From: Ferrovibrio sp046297595
Lineage (GTDB): Bacteria > Pseudomonadota > Alphaproteobacteria > Ferrovibrionales > Ferrovibrionaceae
DNA length: 64,000 nucleotides
Assembly (NCBI RefSeq): GCF_046297595.1
Contig: NZ_JBKBHT010000006.1
Coordinates: forward strand, 200,726 to 264,725
Direction: 5' to 3'
Shown here: positions 42,926 through 60,103 of the stretch, in pieces
How the letters are laid out: the number at the start of each line of letters is the position of its first letter
Numbering within the stretch: the stretch's first letter is position 1
Notes under the pieces: model-generated
What the model saw: the letters and a program-made list of their open reading frames with translations, nothing else
Database searches by the model: none
Told to the model about the DNA's origin: nothing
Program-made: the position numbers and the translations under genes

Positions 42926-43968
42926 TGCTGCGCGGCCAGCGCGCGGTCATGCCACAGCGCCACGACGACGCCGAGCACCAGCACCGCGCCGGCCTGGTGC
43001 AGCGTGCCCAACGCGACCGGCACATGCATCAGCAACGTGGCGATGCCGAGCCCGATTTGCAGCAGCACGGCCGAGAGCAGCGCATGGCGCAGGCCGGTGG
43101 GCACGCGGCCTTTCAGCGCGAAGACCACGATGACGGCCAGGATGGCGACGGCATAGGCGCCCATGCGGTGCTGGAACTGCACGGTCATGGCATTTTCAAA
43201 AAAGTTATGCCACCAGGGCTGGATGACCAGCAGGCCGTCCGGGATGAAGGCGCCGTCCATCAGCGGCCAGGTATTATGCGACAGGCCGGCATTCATGCCG
43301 GCAACCAGACCGCCGGAGAGAATCTGCAGGAAGACCAGCGCCCCGAGCCAGCCGGCTATGCCGCTGCCGCGCAGGCCGACCATACGGCCTTCACGCACCA
43401 GTGAGAGCGCGCCCCAGAGCAGATAGCCGAAGATCAGCAGGGCCAGCCCCAGATGGGCTGTGAGCCGGTAGTGGCTGACATCGGGATGGTCGACCAGGCC
43501 GCTTTTCACCATGAACCAGCCGAGCGCACCCTGGCTGCCGCCCAGGACGAACATCAGCAGCAGATGCGGCTTCATGCCCGGCGGAATGCGGTCGCGCAGC
43601 CAGAACCAGACCAGCGGCAGGGCAAAGGCCAGGCCGATCACACGGCCCAGCACACGATGGATGTATTCCAGCCAGTAGATTTCCTGGAAGCCCGCCAGGG
43701 TCATGCCGATATTGACCTTCTGGTATTCGGGGAACTGCTTGTATTTCTCGAACTCGGCCTGCCAGGCGGCTTCCGAAAGCGGCGGCAGCCAGCCGGTGAT
43801 CGGTTTCCATTCCACCATGGAGAGGCCGGACTCGGTCAGCCGCGTCAGCCCGCCGATCACCACCATCAGCGCCACCAGCCCCGCGACCGCGAAGAGCCAG
43901 CGCGCCACGGCTTCGGCGTCGCGCCGCCGCGTTTCGGTCACTGCCTGCACTGCCGTTATACTGGTCAT
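42922..43968 (-). CDS. ctaA: Heme A synthase (CtaA/COX15 type)
   Basis: An 8-helix membrane enzyme that oxidises heme O to heme A for cytochrome aa3 oxidase. The four heme-ligand His residues are in EYIHRVLGR, HYRLTAHLG, QFQHRMGAY and GTLHQAGAVL. The N-terminal GGLTRLTESGLSMVEWKPITGWLPPL is typical of the COX15-like class found in alphaproteobacteria. Start options are ATG 43968 (AGGA 7 bases upstream, used here), ATG 43974 or GTG 43983. Cytochrome oxidase genes are not within the window. Confidence 0.93.
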   Translation of the reverse strand: MTSITAVQAVTETRRRDAEAVARWLFAVAGLVALMVVIGGLTRLTESGLSMVEWKPITGWLPPLSEAAWQAEFEKYKQFPEYQKVNIGMTLAGFQEIYWLEYIHRVLGRVIGLAFALPLVWFWLRDRIPPGMKPHLLLMFVLGGSQGALGWFMVKSGLVDHPDVSHYRLTAHLGLALLIFGYLLWGALSLVREGRMVGLRGSGIAGWLGALVFLQILSGGLVAGMNAGLSHNTWPLMDGAFIPDGLLVIQPWWHNFFENAMTVQFQHRMGAYAVAILAVIVVFALKGRVPTGLRHALLSAVLLQIGLGIATLLMHVPVALGTLHQAGAVLVLGVVVALWHDRALAAQQ

Positions 43969-44049
43969 CGCCATATCCTGCACATCACGCTCCGGGGCAG
44001 AAAAAAGACCGCACCCTGCCCCGGGTCAAGCCCGATGGCTGCGACATTT

Positions 44050-45672
44050 TCACCGCTTTTTCCGCGCCCGGAAATCGTAAATTCCGGGCCGCTGGCGCGG
44101 GTCTTCGCCGGGTTTGAAAATCTGGGTCTTCTGCACCTTCTGGGTGCCGGTGGTGGGCAGGCTGTCGACGAACAGGATCCAGCCCGGCGCCTTGAAATAG
44201 GCCAGCCGCTCGAAGCTCCAGGCGAACAAAGCCTTGGCCAGTTCGGGTGACGGCTGCACGCCCGGCATCGGCAGGATACAGGCCATCACCTCTTCCTCGC
44301 GGAGTTCATCGGGCGCAGCCAGCACCGCCACCTGCGCCACGGCATCATGGGCCTGCAGGCAGGCCTCGATCTCGGCGGCGGCGATATTCTCGCCCGAGCG
44401 ACGGATGATGTTCTTCTTGCGGTCGACGAAATAGATCATGCCGCCTTCGGACTGCCGCACCACGTCGCCGGTATGGAACCAGCCGCCAGCCCAGGATTCC
44501 TCGGTGGCCTTCTCGTTCTTCAGGTAACCCGAGAAGAACCCCCGGCGCGGATCGGCCGCCGAATGGCGCACCAGCAATTCGCCTTCCTGTCCGCGCGGCA
44601 CCTCGCGGCCGTCTTCGCCCGCAACCATCGCCTCGAAGCCCGGCAGCGGTCGGCCGAAGGCGCGCGTGTCGATCTGGCGCGGCTCGTGGCAGTCGGCGAA
44701 GATGCGGCCGGTCTCGGTCATGCCCCAGACCTCGACCAGCGGAAAACCATAGCGGTCCTCAAAAGGTTTGTGGAGTTGCGGTTCGACGCCGGCGCCAAGA
44801 CCAAAGCGCACGTGGTGGCGCTTTTCATCTTCCGTCACCGGCTGATTGAGGAGCAGCGGCGGTACCACGCCCAGATAGTGGATGATAGTGGCACGCGTTT
44901 CCGCCACCTCCTGCCACCAGCGGTTCGGGCTGAAGCGTTCGGTGAGGATTAGGCAATTGGCGGTCAGCATGGCGCAAGTAGCCGTCACGGCGCCGTGATT
45001 CATGTGAAAGAGCGGCAATGGATTATAGAAGCGATCCTCGCCATATTTCACCGTCAACAGGCCGCCGATATCGCGATACCAGGCACCAGCGTTCAATGCA
45101 TAGAAATTGGTGAGCACGCAGCCCTTGGGCCGCCCCGTGGTGCCCGAGGTGTAAAGCAGATTGCACTCGGTATCATGGTTCGGCGAACCACTGCGCGGCT
45201 TTGTGAGAGGTGACGGAAACGTGGCTGGCAGATTGCCGGCATCCAGCACCGGCAGCGGCTTTTCACTGCGGTCGGCCGCCACTTTCTGCATATCGGCCAC
45301 GCGATGCGGCGCGGCCACCACCAGATCGGCCTCGGAATGCTGCATCTGGTAGAGCATCTCGTCATGCCGGTAATCCGGATTGACCGGCACGATGCCGCAG
45401 CCACACGCGTTCAGCGCCAGATAATGGAAGAAGAAATCCGGCCGCATCTCCAGCAGCAGGCCGACACGATGGCCGATGCCATAGCCAGCGGCGGCATAGC
45501 GGCTGCGCAGGTCATCGACAATCCGCGCCACCGCGCCGTAGCTCAGCTCCTGCCCATCCGGCGCATAATCGCGCCCCGGACGCGACGGCACGCAGAGGAA
45601 GCTGTTTTCCGGATGCTTCTGCGCCGTGGCGGCGAAAGATTGATAAACCGATGGCGGCAGCGCCTCTGGCAT
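44050..45672 (-). CDS. AMP-dependent acyl-CoA synthetase/ligase
   Basis: A 540-aa ANL-superfamily enzyme that activates a carboxylate as acyl-AMP and then acyl-CoA. Motifs: LLYTSGTTGRPKG (residues 172-184), VEVWGMTETG, WFHTGDVVRQSEGGMIYFVDRKKNIIRRSGENIAAAEIE and the C-terminal catalytic Lys region TTGTQKVQKTQIF. Best guesses are crotonobetaine/carnitine-CoA ligase-like or a medium-chain fatty acid ligase; the substrate cannot be decided. It stands 30 bp from uppP on the same strand. Confidence 0.86.
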   Translation of the reverse strand: MPEALPPSVYQSFAATAQKHPENSFLCVPSRPGRDYAPDGQELSYGAVARIVDDLRSRYAAAGYGIGHRVGLLLEMRPDFFFHYLALNACGCGIVPVNPDYRHDEMLYQMQHSEADLVVAAPHRVADMQKVAADRSEKPLPVLDAGNLPATFPSPLTKPRSGSPNHDTECNLLYTSGTTGRPKGCVLTNFYALNAGAWYRDIGGLLTVKYGEDRFYNPLPLFHMNHGAVTATCAMLTANCLILTERFSPNRWWQEVAETRATIIHYLGVVPPLLLNQPVTEDEKRHHVRFGLGAGVEPQLHKPFEDRYGFPLVEVWGMTETGRIFADCHEPRQIDTRAFGRPLPGFEAMVAGEDGREVPRGQEGELLVRHSAADPRRGFFSGYLKNEKATEESWAGGWFHTGDVVRQSEGGMIYFVDRKKNIIRRSGENIAAAEIEACLQAHDAVAQVAVLAAPDELREEEVMACILPMPGVQPSPELAKALFAWSFERLAYFKAPGWILFVDSLPTTGTQKVQKTQIFKPGEDPRQRPGIYDFRARKKR

Positions 45673-45702
45673 GGACGGTTTCCTCCGGGTCTTTTTTCAT
45701 TG

Positions 45703-46503
45703 TCAACGCAGGCCCAGCACGGCCAGCATCACCAGGCCGATGGCAATGCGGTAGATGGCGAATGGCACGAAGCCATAGCGGTTGATGAAGGCGATCACGC
45801 CACGCACCACCAGGGCCGCGCAGATGAACGACACGACAAGGCCGACCGCGATCAGGCCCAGGCCATCCAGCGTGAGGCCCGACCAGTTCTTGTAGAGATC
45901 GTAACTGGTGGCCGCGACCATGGTGGGCACGGCCAGAAAGAAGGAATATTCGGCAGCCGCCGCGCGTTGCACGCCCAGCAGGCGTGCACCCATGATAGTG
46001 GCTCCTGAGCGCGATACGCCCGGGATCATGGCCAGGCATTGCAGCAGGCCGATCCTGAAACTGAGGCCGAAGGTGAAATCGTCCACGCCGCGCACCTCAC
46101 CCCGGCCAACGAAACGCTCGATCAGCAGGATGGCAATGCCACCGACAACCAGCGCCACGGAGACGACCCAGGGATTGAACAGCACGCCTTTGATGAAGCC
46201 ATGGGCGAAGAACCCGATCACCAGGGCCGGCACCACACCGAGCAGGACGTTGACGGTGAAGCGGTTGGCGGTCTGGTCCCGCCCCAGCCCGATCAGGGTG
46301 TCGAAGAGCCGCTGCCAGTAGACGACGCAGACAGCGAGGATGGCGCCAAGCTGGATGGCGATCTCGAACACCTTGCCGGGTGGCCCCTCGAAACCGAGCA
46401 GATCGATCAGCAGGATCAGGTGGCCGGTGGAGGAAACCGGAATGAATTCAGTCAGCCCCTCGACGATCCCGAGGAAAGCGGCCTGCAGGTAATCGGTCAG
46501 CAT
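45703..46503 (-). CDS. uppP: Undecaprenyl-diphosphate phosphatase
   Basis: A 266-aa integral-membrane enzyme that dephosphorylates undecaprenyl-PP to recycle the peptidoglycan lipid carrier; also called BacA, giving bacitracin resistance. Both signature motifs are present: EGLTEFIPVSSTGHLIL near the start and MIPGVSRSGATIMGARLLG (BacA motif 2). About 7 to 8 hydrophobic helices. The ATG at 46503 matches the family start (MLTDYLQAAFLGIVEGL). Confidence 0.95.
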   Translation of the reverse strand: MLTDYLQAAFLGIVEGLTEFIPVSSTGHLILLIDLLGFEGPPGKVFEIAIQLGAILAVCVVYWQRLFDTLIGLGRDQTANRFTVNVLLGVVPALVIGFFAHGFIKGVLFNPWVVSVALVVGGIAILLIERFVGRGEVRGVDDFTFGLSFRIGLLQCLAMIPGVSRSGATIMGARLLGVQRAAAAEYSFFLAVPTMVAATSYDLYKNWSGLTLDGLGLIAVGLVVSFICAALVVRGVIAFINRYGFVPFAIYRIAIGLVMLAVLGLR

Positions 46504-46677
46504 CGGGACAGGCCCTGCCGAACCAGTGTTGAAAGCGATGTGATGAAAGGCACCGGATGACCCTGCTTCGCAGATAGAACAAAAATGATACGCACCCCGA
46601 CTCAGCAAGGGCAATGCCTATCAAACCCCGCCAGCGGCGCTACGGGAAGACCCGGCAGCCAAAGAAACGGGGCCGAT

Positions 46678-46709
46678 GAAACAAGTGCCCGCTCCGGGCG
46701 TTTTGTTTC
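46678..46709. other. Hairpin upstream of the 25-aa peptide gene
   Basis: GAAACAA (46678-46684) pairs with TTGTTTC (46703-46709), with an inner GCCCG/CGGGC stem. It lies 31 bases before the small ORF's start. There is no clear T-run on either strand. Confidence 0.45.
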
Positions 46710-46739
46710 AGTAAAACGCTTCAGGACAAGGAGACGACG

Positions 46740-46817
46740 ATGCGGGCCATTCTGCTTTGGCTGCTGGGAATACCCATCCCGATCATCATTCTGCTGTTTC
46801 TGTTCGGCGTGTTCTGA
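46740..46817 (+). CDS. 25-aa hydrophobic membrane peptide
   Basis: A very small ORF made of one membrane helix: MRAILLWLLGIPIPIIILLF then LFGVF. AAGGAG lies 6-7 bases before the ATG, an ideal spacing. The Met-Arg start, WLLGIPIP turn and terminal aromatic residue resemble short conserved membrane peptides that I have seen in other proteobacteria, although I cannot name a family. Codon usage is normal for the genome. Confidence 0.6.
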   Translation: MRAILLWLLGIPIPIIILLFLFGVF

Positions 46818-46852
46818 TCACGCCTCTGTCGGTCGATCACGCAGCGACCGGC

Positions 46853-47533
46853 TCAAGCCGGCGGCAAGCGCTTGTCCCGCAATTCGACCAGTCCCAGCCG
46901 CCCCATGCGCGAGGCAACGGCATCGCGTGAGCGACCGAACCGCCGGGCGATATCGGCGGCCCGCAGGCCACGCAGGAGCAATGCGCGCAAAACCTTCTCC
47001 TCGTGGTCGGTCCAGGGTTTTCCGGTATTGGGCGGCTGGCCGAGTTGGTGCACGCGATGACGCCGCCGCTCCTCGCTGTCGGCCGTGTGCCCGAATTCAT
47101 CGGGCGCTTCCACACGCAGGATGGTCGCTGTCAGTTTCGGCGCACCAAAACCTTCGCTGCGCGCAGAATCCCACAGCCGGCGGCGCTCACCGCTGTCGCT
47201 CGGCACGTTGAGCAGCGGGGCGCCGCGTTGGCGGAAAATCTCGATCCAGAAGGCCTCGGCCGAGCGCAGGCGGGACTCTGCAATATCGGCCTCCAGCACG
47301 ACCACCAGCGGCACCAGGCCGTTGCGCCGGATCACCTTGATCTTTTCGCCCGACACCGAATGGCCGCCGGCGAAATGCATGCGCTTGCGGGCTTCAAGGT
47401 CGCGGGTCAGGCCAATATAGAAAATGCTGTGGTCGCGCGGATCGACCAGCGCGTAAACCAGGCCGCCGGCTTCTGCCGGCTGATATTCCCCCCGGATGGC
47501 GTTATGGCCGCCATCCCCGTCTGCACCGACCAT
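46853..47533 (-). CDS. GIY-YIG nuclease-like protein with C-terminal Myb/SANT-like HTH
   Basis: A 226-aa protein. Residues 24-110 form a GIY-YIG domain: VYAL (Tyr27), FYIG (Tyr39-Gly41), a catalytic-type Glu in SAEAFWIE (Glu93) and Asn109 in LLNVP. Residues 170-215 are PWTDHEEKVLRALLLRGL followed by AADIARRFGRSRDAVASRMGRLGL, a SANT/Myb-like or sigma-type HTH with the tryptophan of a Myb repeat. Nuclease plus DNA-binding fusion suggests a site-directed endonuclease or a repair or mobility function; GIY-YIG members of several different roles exist, so none is assigned. Confidence 0.75.
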   Translation of the reverse strand: MVGADGDGGHNAIRGEYQPAEAGGLVYALVDPRDHSIFYIGLTRDLEARKRMHFAGGHSVSGEKIKVIRRNGLVPLVVVLEADIAESRLRSAEAFWIEIFRQRGAPLLNVPSDSGERRRLWDSARSEGFGAPKLTATILRVEAPDEFGHTADSEERRRHRVHQLGQPPNTGKPWTDHEEKVLRALLLRGLRAADIARRFGRSRDAVASRMGRLGLVELRDKRLPPA

Positions 47534-47554
47534 GCGCTACTTTTGAGACCAGCC

Positions 47555-47702
47555 TACCCTGACATACGCTCTTAAAGGGGTGCGTTAATTAGTTCAAGAC
47601 TCGTTTTAGTTGATGTTTTTGGCCGAAATTCTTGTCTGTTGCTCCGGCTGCCGGCCTAAAAACGACTAAGGGGGAAGGCTCACGCCTTCCCCTTCTTTTT
47701 TT
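47555..47702 (+). ncRNA. Candidate small RNA ending in an orphan terminator
   Basis: Transcription signals without an ORF. TTGAGA and TACGCT, 16 bases apart in the 47540-47570 region, may be a promoter. The unit ends in the terminator at 47671-47702. Flanking genes are both on the minus strand, so this plus-strand terminator serves neither of them. Internal hairpin CCGGctgCCGG near 47645-47655. Predicted length is about 130 nt; promoter position is a guess. Confidence 0.35.
47671..47702 (+). terminator. Plus-strand Rho-independent terminator with no plus-strand gene
   Basis: GGGGAAGGC (47671-47679) pairs with GCCTTCCCC (47684-47692), loop TCAC, then TTCTTTTTTT. The other orientation has no matching U tract. 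Confidence 0.8.
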
Positions 47703-47716
47703 GCTGGGCGCCGGTC

Positions 47717-49954
47717 TCAGCTGAAACGGTTATTCTTGTTGAAGCCGCGCGGCACGATGCGGCCGGCCTGGGCGCGGTCGCCACGATATTCCTTCAGGTC
47801 GGTTTCGGTTTTGGTGCGGCCCGAAGAGTCCGTCCAGGTCAGGCCCTGCTTGAGCGTGAAGGTCTTGGCGTCCGACAGGCCGCCATCCTTGTATTTCTGC
47901 AGGGTGATGCCGCGGCCCTTGGTCATCTCAGGCAGTTCGTTGAGCGGGAACAGCAGCAGCTTGCGGTTCTCGCCCACCACGGCCACGGTGTCGCCCTCGA
48001 CGATGCTGCACACGCAGGCCTCGGCCGGAGACTGCACGTTCAGGATCTGCTTGCCCGTGCGGGTGGCGGCCAGCATCTCGCCCTCTGGGCAGACGAAGCC
48101 GCGTCCGTCGCTGCTGGCCACCAGGAATTTGCGTTCGCCCTGGTATTTGAACAGGGTGACGATGTCCTGGTCATTGCCCAGATCGACGGTAAGGCGCACC
48201 GGTTCGCCATGACCGCGGCCGCGCGGCAGCTTGTCGCAATTGATGGTATAGGCGCGGCCATTGGTGCCGAACAGCACCAGCTTGTCGGTGGTTTCGGCAT
48301 GCAGCCAGAAGCGGCCCTTGTCGCCTTCCTTATAGGCAGCGCTGCCATCGTCGGCCACATGGCCCTTGATGGCGCGGATCCAGCCCTTGGCCGAGCAGAT
48401 CACGGTGATCGGCTCGCGCTCGACCAGCACCTCGAAAGCCTCTTCCGAGATCACCGGCGCGTCGCCGATGGCAGTGCGGCGCTTGCCCAGAGCGGTCTTG
48501 GGACCGAACTGCTTCTTGAGTTCCTGGATCTCGCCTGCGATGGCCTGCCAGCGCAGGGATTCGTCGGCCAGCAGTTTCTTAAGCTCGGCCAGTTCCTTCG
48601 ACAGCGTCTTGTGCTCGTTGCGCAGCTCCATCTCTTCCAGCTTGCGCAGACTGCGCAGGCGCATGTTCAGGATGGCCTCGGCCTGCACGTCGGTGAGCTT
48701 GAAGCGCTTCATCATCACCGGCTTGGGCTCGTCCTCGCGCCGGATGATCTCGATCAGTTCGTCGAGATTGAGATAGGCGATCAGGTAGCCGTCGAGCACT
48801 TCCAGACGGTGCTCTATCTTGCCCTGGCGGTAGCGGCTCTTGCGCTCCAGCACCTCGTGGCGATGATTGAGGTAGGCCTGCAACGCCTCGCGCAGGTTCA
48901 TCACCCGCGGCAGCTTGCCGCCATCCAGCACATTGAGATTGAGCGGGAAACGCGTCTCCAGGTCGGTGCTGCGGAACAGGCTTTCCATCAACACGTCGGG
49001 GTCGACATTCTTGCTCTTCGGGATCAGGACAAGGCGGATGTCCTCGGCCGACTCATCGCGCACATCATCCAGCAGCGGCGCCTTGCGCTCGGTGATCAGC
49101 TCGGCGATGCGCTCGATCAGTTTGGATTTCTGCACCTGGTAGGGAATCTCGGTGACGACGATCTGCCAGGTGCCGCGGGGCAGCTCTTCCTTCTGCCACC
49201 GGGCACGATGGCGGAAACTGCCACGGCCGGTTTTATATGCCTCGATGCGCGAGGACAGCGGCTCCACGAGAAGCCCGCCGGTGGGAAAATCCGGGCCTTG
49301 CACGAATTCCACCAGCTTTTCGATGCCGGCATTGGGATGCTTGATCAGATGCAGCAGCGCATCGCACAGCTCGGGCAGGTTATGCGGCGGGATCGAGGTG
49401 GCCATGCCCACGGCAATACCGCTGGCGCCATTGGCCAGCAGGTTGGGCAGGCCGGCGGGCAGCACCACCGGCTCGTCATTCTCGCCATCGTAATTGGGGC
49501 GGAAATCGACCGTCTCGTCATCGAGATTGGCCAGCAGGATATTGGCAACCTCGGTCAGCCGCGCCTCGGTGTATCGCATGGCGGCGGCATTATCGCCGTC
49601 GATGTTGCCGAAATTGCCCTGGCCGTCGACCAGCGGATAACGCTGGGCGAAATCCTGCGCCAGGCGCACCAGCGCGTCGTAGACCGACTGGTCGCCATGC
49701 GGATGATACTTACCGATCACGTCGCCGACGACGCGGGCGCATTTCTTGTAGCCGGCATTGGGATCGAGTTTGAGCAGCCGCATGGCGAACAGCACACGGC
49801 GCTGCACCGGCTTCAGGCCGTCGCGCGCATCGGGCAGCGAACGCGAGGTGATGGTGCTGAGCGCATAGGCCAGATAACGCTCGGACAGCGCATCGGGCAG
49901 CGGCACGTTGCGAATCGATTCGGGGATGTCTTTGGGCGGCAGATGCTTGCTCAT
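47717..49954 (-). CDS. parC: DNA topoisomerase IV subunit A
   Basis: A 745-aa type IIA topoisomerase subunit that decatenates daughter chromosomes. The N-terminal domain contains RSLPDARDGLKPVQRRVLFAMR, YHPHGDQSVYDALVRLAQDFAQRYPLVDGQGNFG and the active-site Tyr in AAAMRYTEARL. The quinolone-resistance region has the wild-type-like pattern (HPHGDQSVYDALV). The beta-pinwheel C-terminal domain has the shorter ParC layout and lacks a GyrA-box. parE is not in the window. Confidence 0.94.
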   Translation of the reverse strand: MSKHLPPKDIPESIRNVPLPDALSERYLAYALSTITSRSLPDARDGLKPVQRRVLFAMRLLKLDPNAGYKKCARVVGDVIGKYHPHGDQSVYDALVRLAQDFAQRYPLVDGQGNFGNIDGDNAAAMRYTEARLTEVANILLANLDDETVDFRPNYDGENDEPVVLPAGLPNLLANGASGIAVGMATSIPPHNLPELCDALLHLIKHPNAGIEKLVEFVQGPDFPTGGLLVEPLSSRIEAYKTGRGSFRHRARWQKEELPRGTWQIVVTEIPYQVQKSKLIERIAELITERKAPLLDDVRDESAEDIRLVLIPKSKNVDPDVLMESLFRSTDLETRFPLNLNVLDGGKLPRVMNLREALQAYLNHRHEVLERKSRYRQGKIEHRLEVLDGYLIAYLNLDELIEIIRREDEPKPVMMKRFKLTDVQAEAILNMRLRSLRKLEEMELRNEHKTLSKELAELKKLLADESLRWQAIAGEIQELKKQFGPKTALGKRRTAIGDAPVISEEAFEVLVEREPITVICSAKGWIRAIKGHVADDGSAAYKEGDKGRFWLHAETTDKLVLFGTNGRAYTINCDKLPRGRGHGEPVRLTVDLGNDQDIVTLFKYQGERKFLVASSDGRGFVCPEGEMLAATRTGKQILNVQSPAEACVCSIVEGDTVAVVGENRKLLLFPLNELPEMTKGRGITLQKYKDGGLSDAKTFTLKQGLTWTDSSGRTKTETDLKEYRGDRAQAGRIVPRGFNKNNRFS

Positions 49955-50005
49955 GGCGCGTGTTTTACACCAGACGGGTCAAAGCTTCCATTCTCGGGCG
50001 TCGAT

Positions 50006-50764
50006 TCAGGCGCGCAGAAGGATGTCCAAAAGCCGGGCGCGCGCCAGCGGCAGCGGCGCATGCAGCTGCGCGAACAGGCGGTTTTCCAGAAAATGGCCGG
50101 TGAGCGCGAAACCGTCCAGCACCGCCTGCCGCGAATCGCGCTCCCCCCCTGCCCCCTCTGCTATTCCGCCGCGGCCCGGCACCAGAAAGGCCGGCAGGAC
50201 CAGCAGGCGCTCGGCATAGGGTGCGGCGGCCTCGGCCGAGACGGCGCGGCCGGTGCGCGGCGAGACATGGGTCAGGTTATCAGGCGCGCCGGTGGCGGCG
50301 CAGCTATCCAGGTCGAGGCCGTAACCCATCTCGGCCAGCAGGCCGGTTTCCCAGCGCACATAGAGCGCGCCCCAGGATTCGGGTTCGGGCAGATCGGCCA
50401 TCAGCGAGAACAGCGCCCTGGTGGCGGCGAACAGATTCGGGTGCGGCTCGCGCTCGGGCAGGGCCGCATCGACCATGGCGCAGGCGCAGCTTAAGGCTGC
50501 CAGCCGGGCCGGATCGTCCAGCATCAGGGCGGCCGGATGCTGCAGGGCTTCCAGGGTGTAATAACCGAGCTGCTCCGACAGCCGCGCGCGCCACTCCGCC
50601 CGCACGACCTGGCCGGGCTGGATCGCGCCGCCCGATTTACTCTGGCCCGAGCCACGCAGCAGGCCGGCATGACGGCCGTGGGATTCGGTCAGCAGCGAGA
50701 GAATGCGGGCATTCTCGCCGTGATGCCGCACGCTGAGGACAACGCCTTCATCCTGCCAGTCCAT
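50006..50764 (-). CDS. recO: DNA repair protein RecO
   Basis: A 252-aa recombination mediator that helps load RecA with RecF and RecR. The N-terminal OB fold begins MDWQDEGVVLSVRHHGENARILSLLTESHGRHAGLLRGSGQSK, with GQVVRAEWRARLSEQLGYYTLE; the helical C-terminal part contains CAMVDAALPEREPHPNLFAATRALFSLM. The C4 zinc finger seen in some RecOs is missing: only one Cys lies in the DSCAATG segment. Located 52 bp upstream of parC on the same strand. Confidence 0.92.
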   Translation of the reverse strand: MDWQDEGVVLSVRHHGENARILSLLTESHGRHAGLLRGSGQSKSGGAIQPGQVVRAEWRARLSEQLGYYTLEALQHPAALMLDDPARLAALSCACAMVDAALPEREPHPNLFAATRALFSLMADLPEPESWGALYVRWETGLLAEMGYGLDLDSCAATGAPDNLTHVSPRTGRAVSAEAAAPYAERLLVLPAFLVPGRGGIAEGAGGERDSRQAVLDGFALTGHFLENRLFAQLHAPLPLARARLLDILLRA

Positions 50765-50805
50765 GCTGATGGCTTATGGTGATTCGCGAGGGGTGGCAAG
50801 CCAAC

Positions 50806-51633
50806 TCACGGTGTTCCTACCAGCACGCTACCGTCTTCGAGTTCAGCTTCAAAACCTGCCCCGATTTTTCGCAGACGCCGCAGCGGGGCCGACAATTGTT
50901 CGACCCGTTCTTCCCGTAGCCTACCGTCCGAAAGCGACATTAGAACAAGCCGCCGACGCTGCCGGTCTGGCAGCAATATCCGGTCGCGAGTCCGCCCGTG
51001 ATCGACGATTGCCATCGCGATCTCGGCTCGTCCATTGACATGGTTGCTGTAGCCCGCCGCCTCGGCCAACAGCGGCAACTCGCCCATCTGAATACGGTAG
51101 ACCCGCAGCAAACCTGCCAGATGCGGCATCGCTACCAGGGCGACTTCGTTCGCTACGCCATCGCCGTCGAAATCGCCTATGCCTATGGGCGCCAGCCAGC
51201 GGTTGGCCGTACCGATAAAGGGCGTGGCTGCCAGCAGTCGCCCCTGCCCAACAGCCAGACCATAGAAGGAGAGTCGCGAACCGAGGCGGCGATCGCTCTC
51301 GATCACCATGGCGGCATCTCCCAGCGCCGGCACAGAAACCAGGCGCGGCGCAAGATCCTCGAACACCCGATCCTCTGGCACCACGATCCGGATGGAAGCC
51401 CCCGCCCTGTCCTGCAAAACCAGCGCGCCGGCCTCGATGCTGTCGCCCAGCGCGCCATGGGCATAGCGCGTGGTAGGATCGGTGAACCATGCACGAGCGA
51501 TGCTGCCCTGCCCTGTTGCCATGGCCGTGCCCGGCACCAGTTCCGCCGGCTGCGCCGCGGCACCAAAACCGCAGAGCAGTATCAAAGAAAAAAGAAAGGG
51601 AGCGGCTTTGCGGCCGCTCCCCATCATTAGCAT
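50806..51633 (-). CDS. Secreted FG-GAP/VCBS-like protein, start overlapped by the rpoC terminator
   Basis: A 275-aa exported protein. After a signal peptide (FLFSLILLCGFGAAA), the body carries an FG-GAP-type calcium loop, GIGDFDGDGVANEVAL, and similar weaker repeats, as in beta-propeller proteins. Function unknown. Start candidates are ATG 51633, 51627 and 51624. The coding sequence for the first 20 or so residues is the same DNA as a strong minus-strand terminator that ends the rpoBC transcript. The rpoC stop is only 14 bp upstream, so either read-through or a promoter inside rpoC must drive it. Confidence 0.7.
   Translation of the reverse strand: MLMMGSGRKAAPFLFSLILLCGFGAAAQPAELVPGTAMATGQGSIARAWFTDPTTRYAHGALGDSIEAGALVLQDRAGASIRIVVPEDRVFEDLAPRLVSVPALGDAAMVIESDRRLGSRLSFYGLAVGQGRLLAATPFIGTANRWLAPIGIGDFDGDGVANEVALVAMPHLAGLLRVYRIQMGELPLLAEAAGYSNHVNGRAEIAMAIVDHGRTRDRILLPDRQRRRLVLMSLSDGRLREERVEQLSAPLRRLRKIGAGFEAELEDGSVLVGTP
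51584..51621 (-). terminator. Terminator of the rpoBC operon, inside the next coding sequence
   Basis: On the minus strand GGGAGCGGC (51621-51613) pairs with GCCGCTCCC (51606-51598) around a six-base loop, followed by a U-rich tract TTTCTTTTTTCTTT (51597-51584). The hairpin falls in codons 4-12 of the FG-GAP gene. Confidence 0.85.
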
Positions 51634-51647
51634 GGCTGGAAGGCCCC

Positions 51648-55970
<4,323 letters not shown>

Positions 55971-56005
55971 GTCTGTCTCCTATCGGAGGATGCGTTGCGT
56001 GATGA

Positions 56006-60103
<4,098 letters not shown>

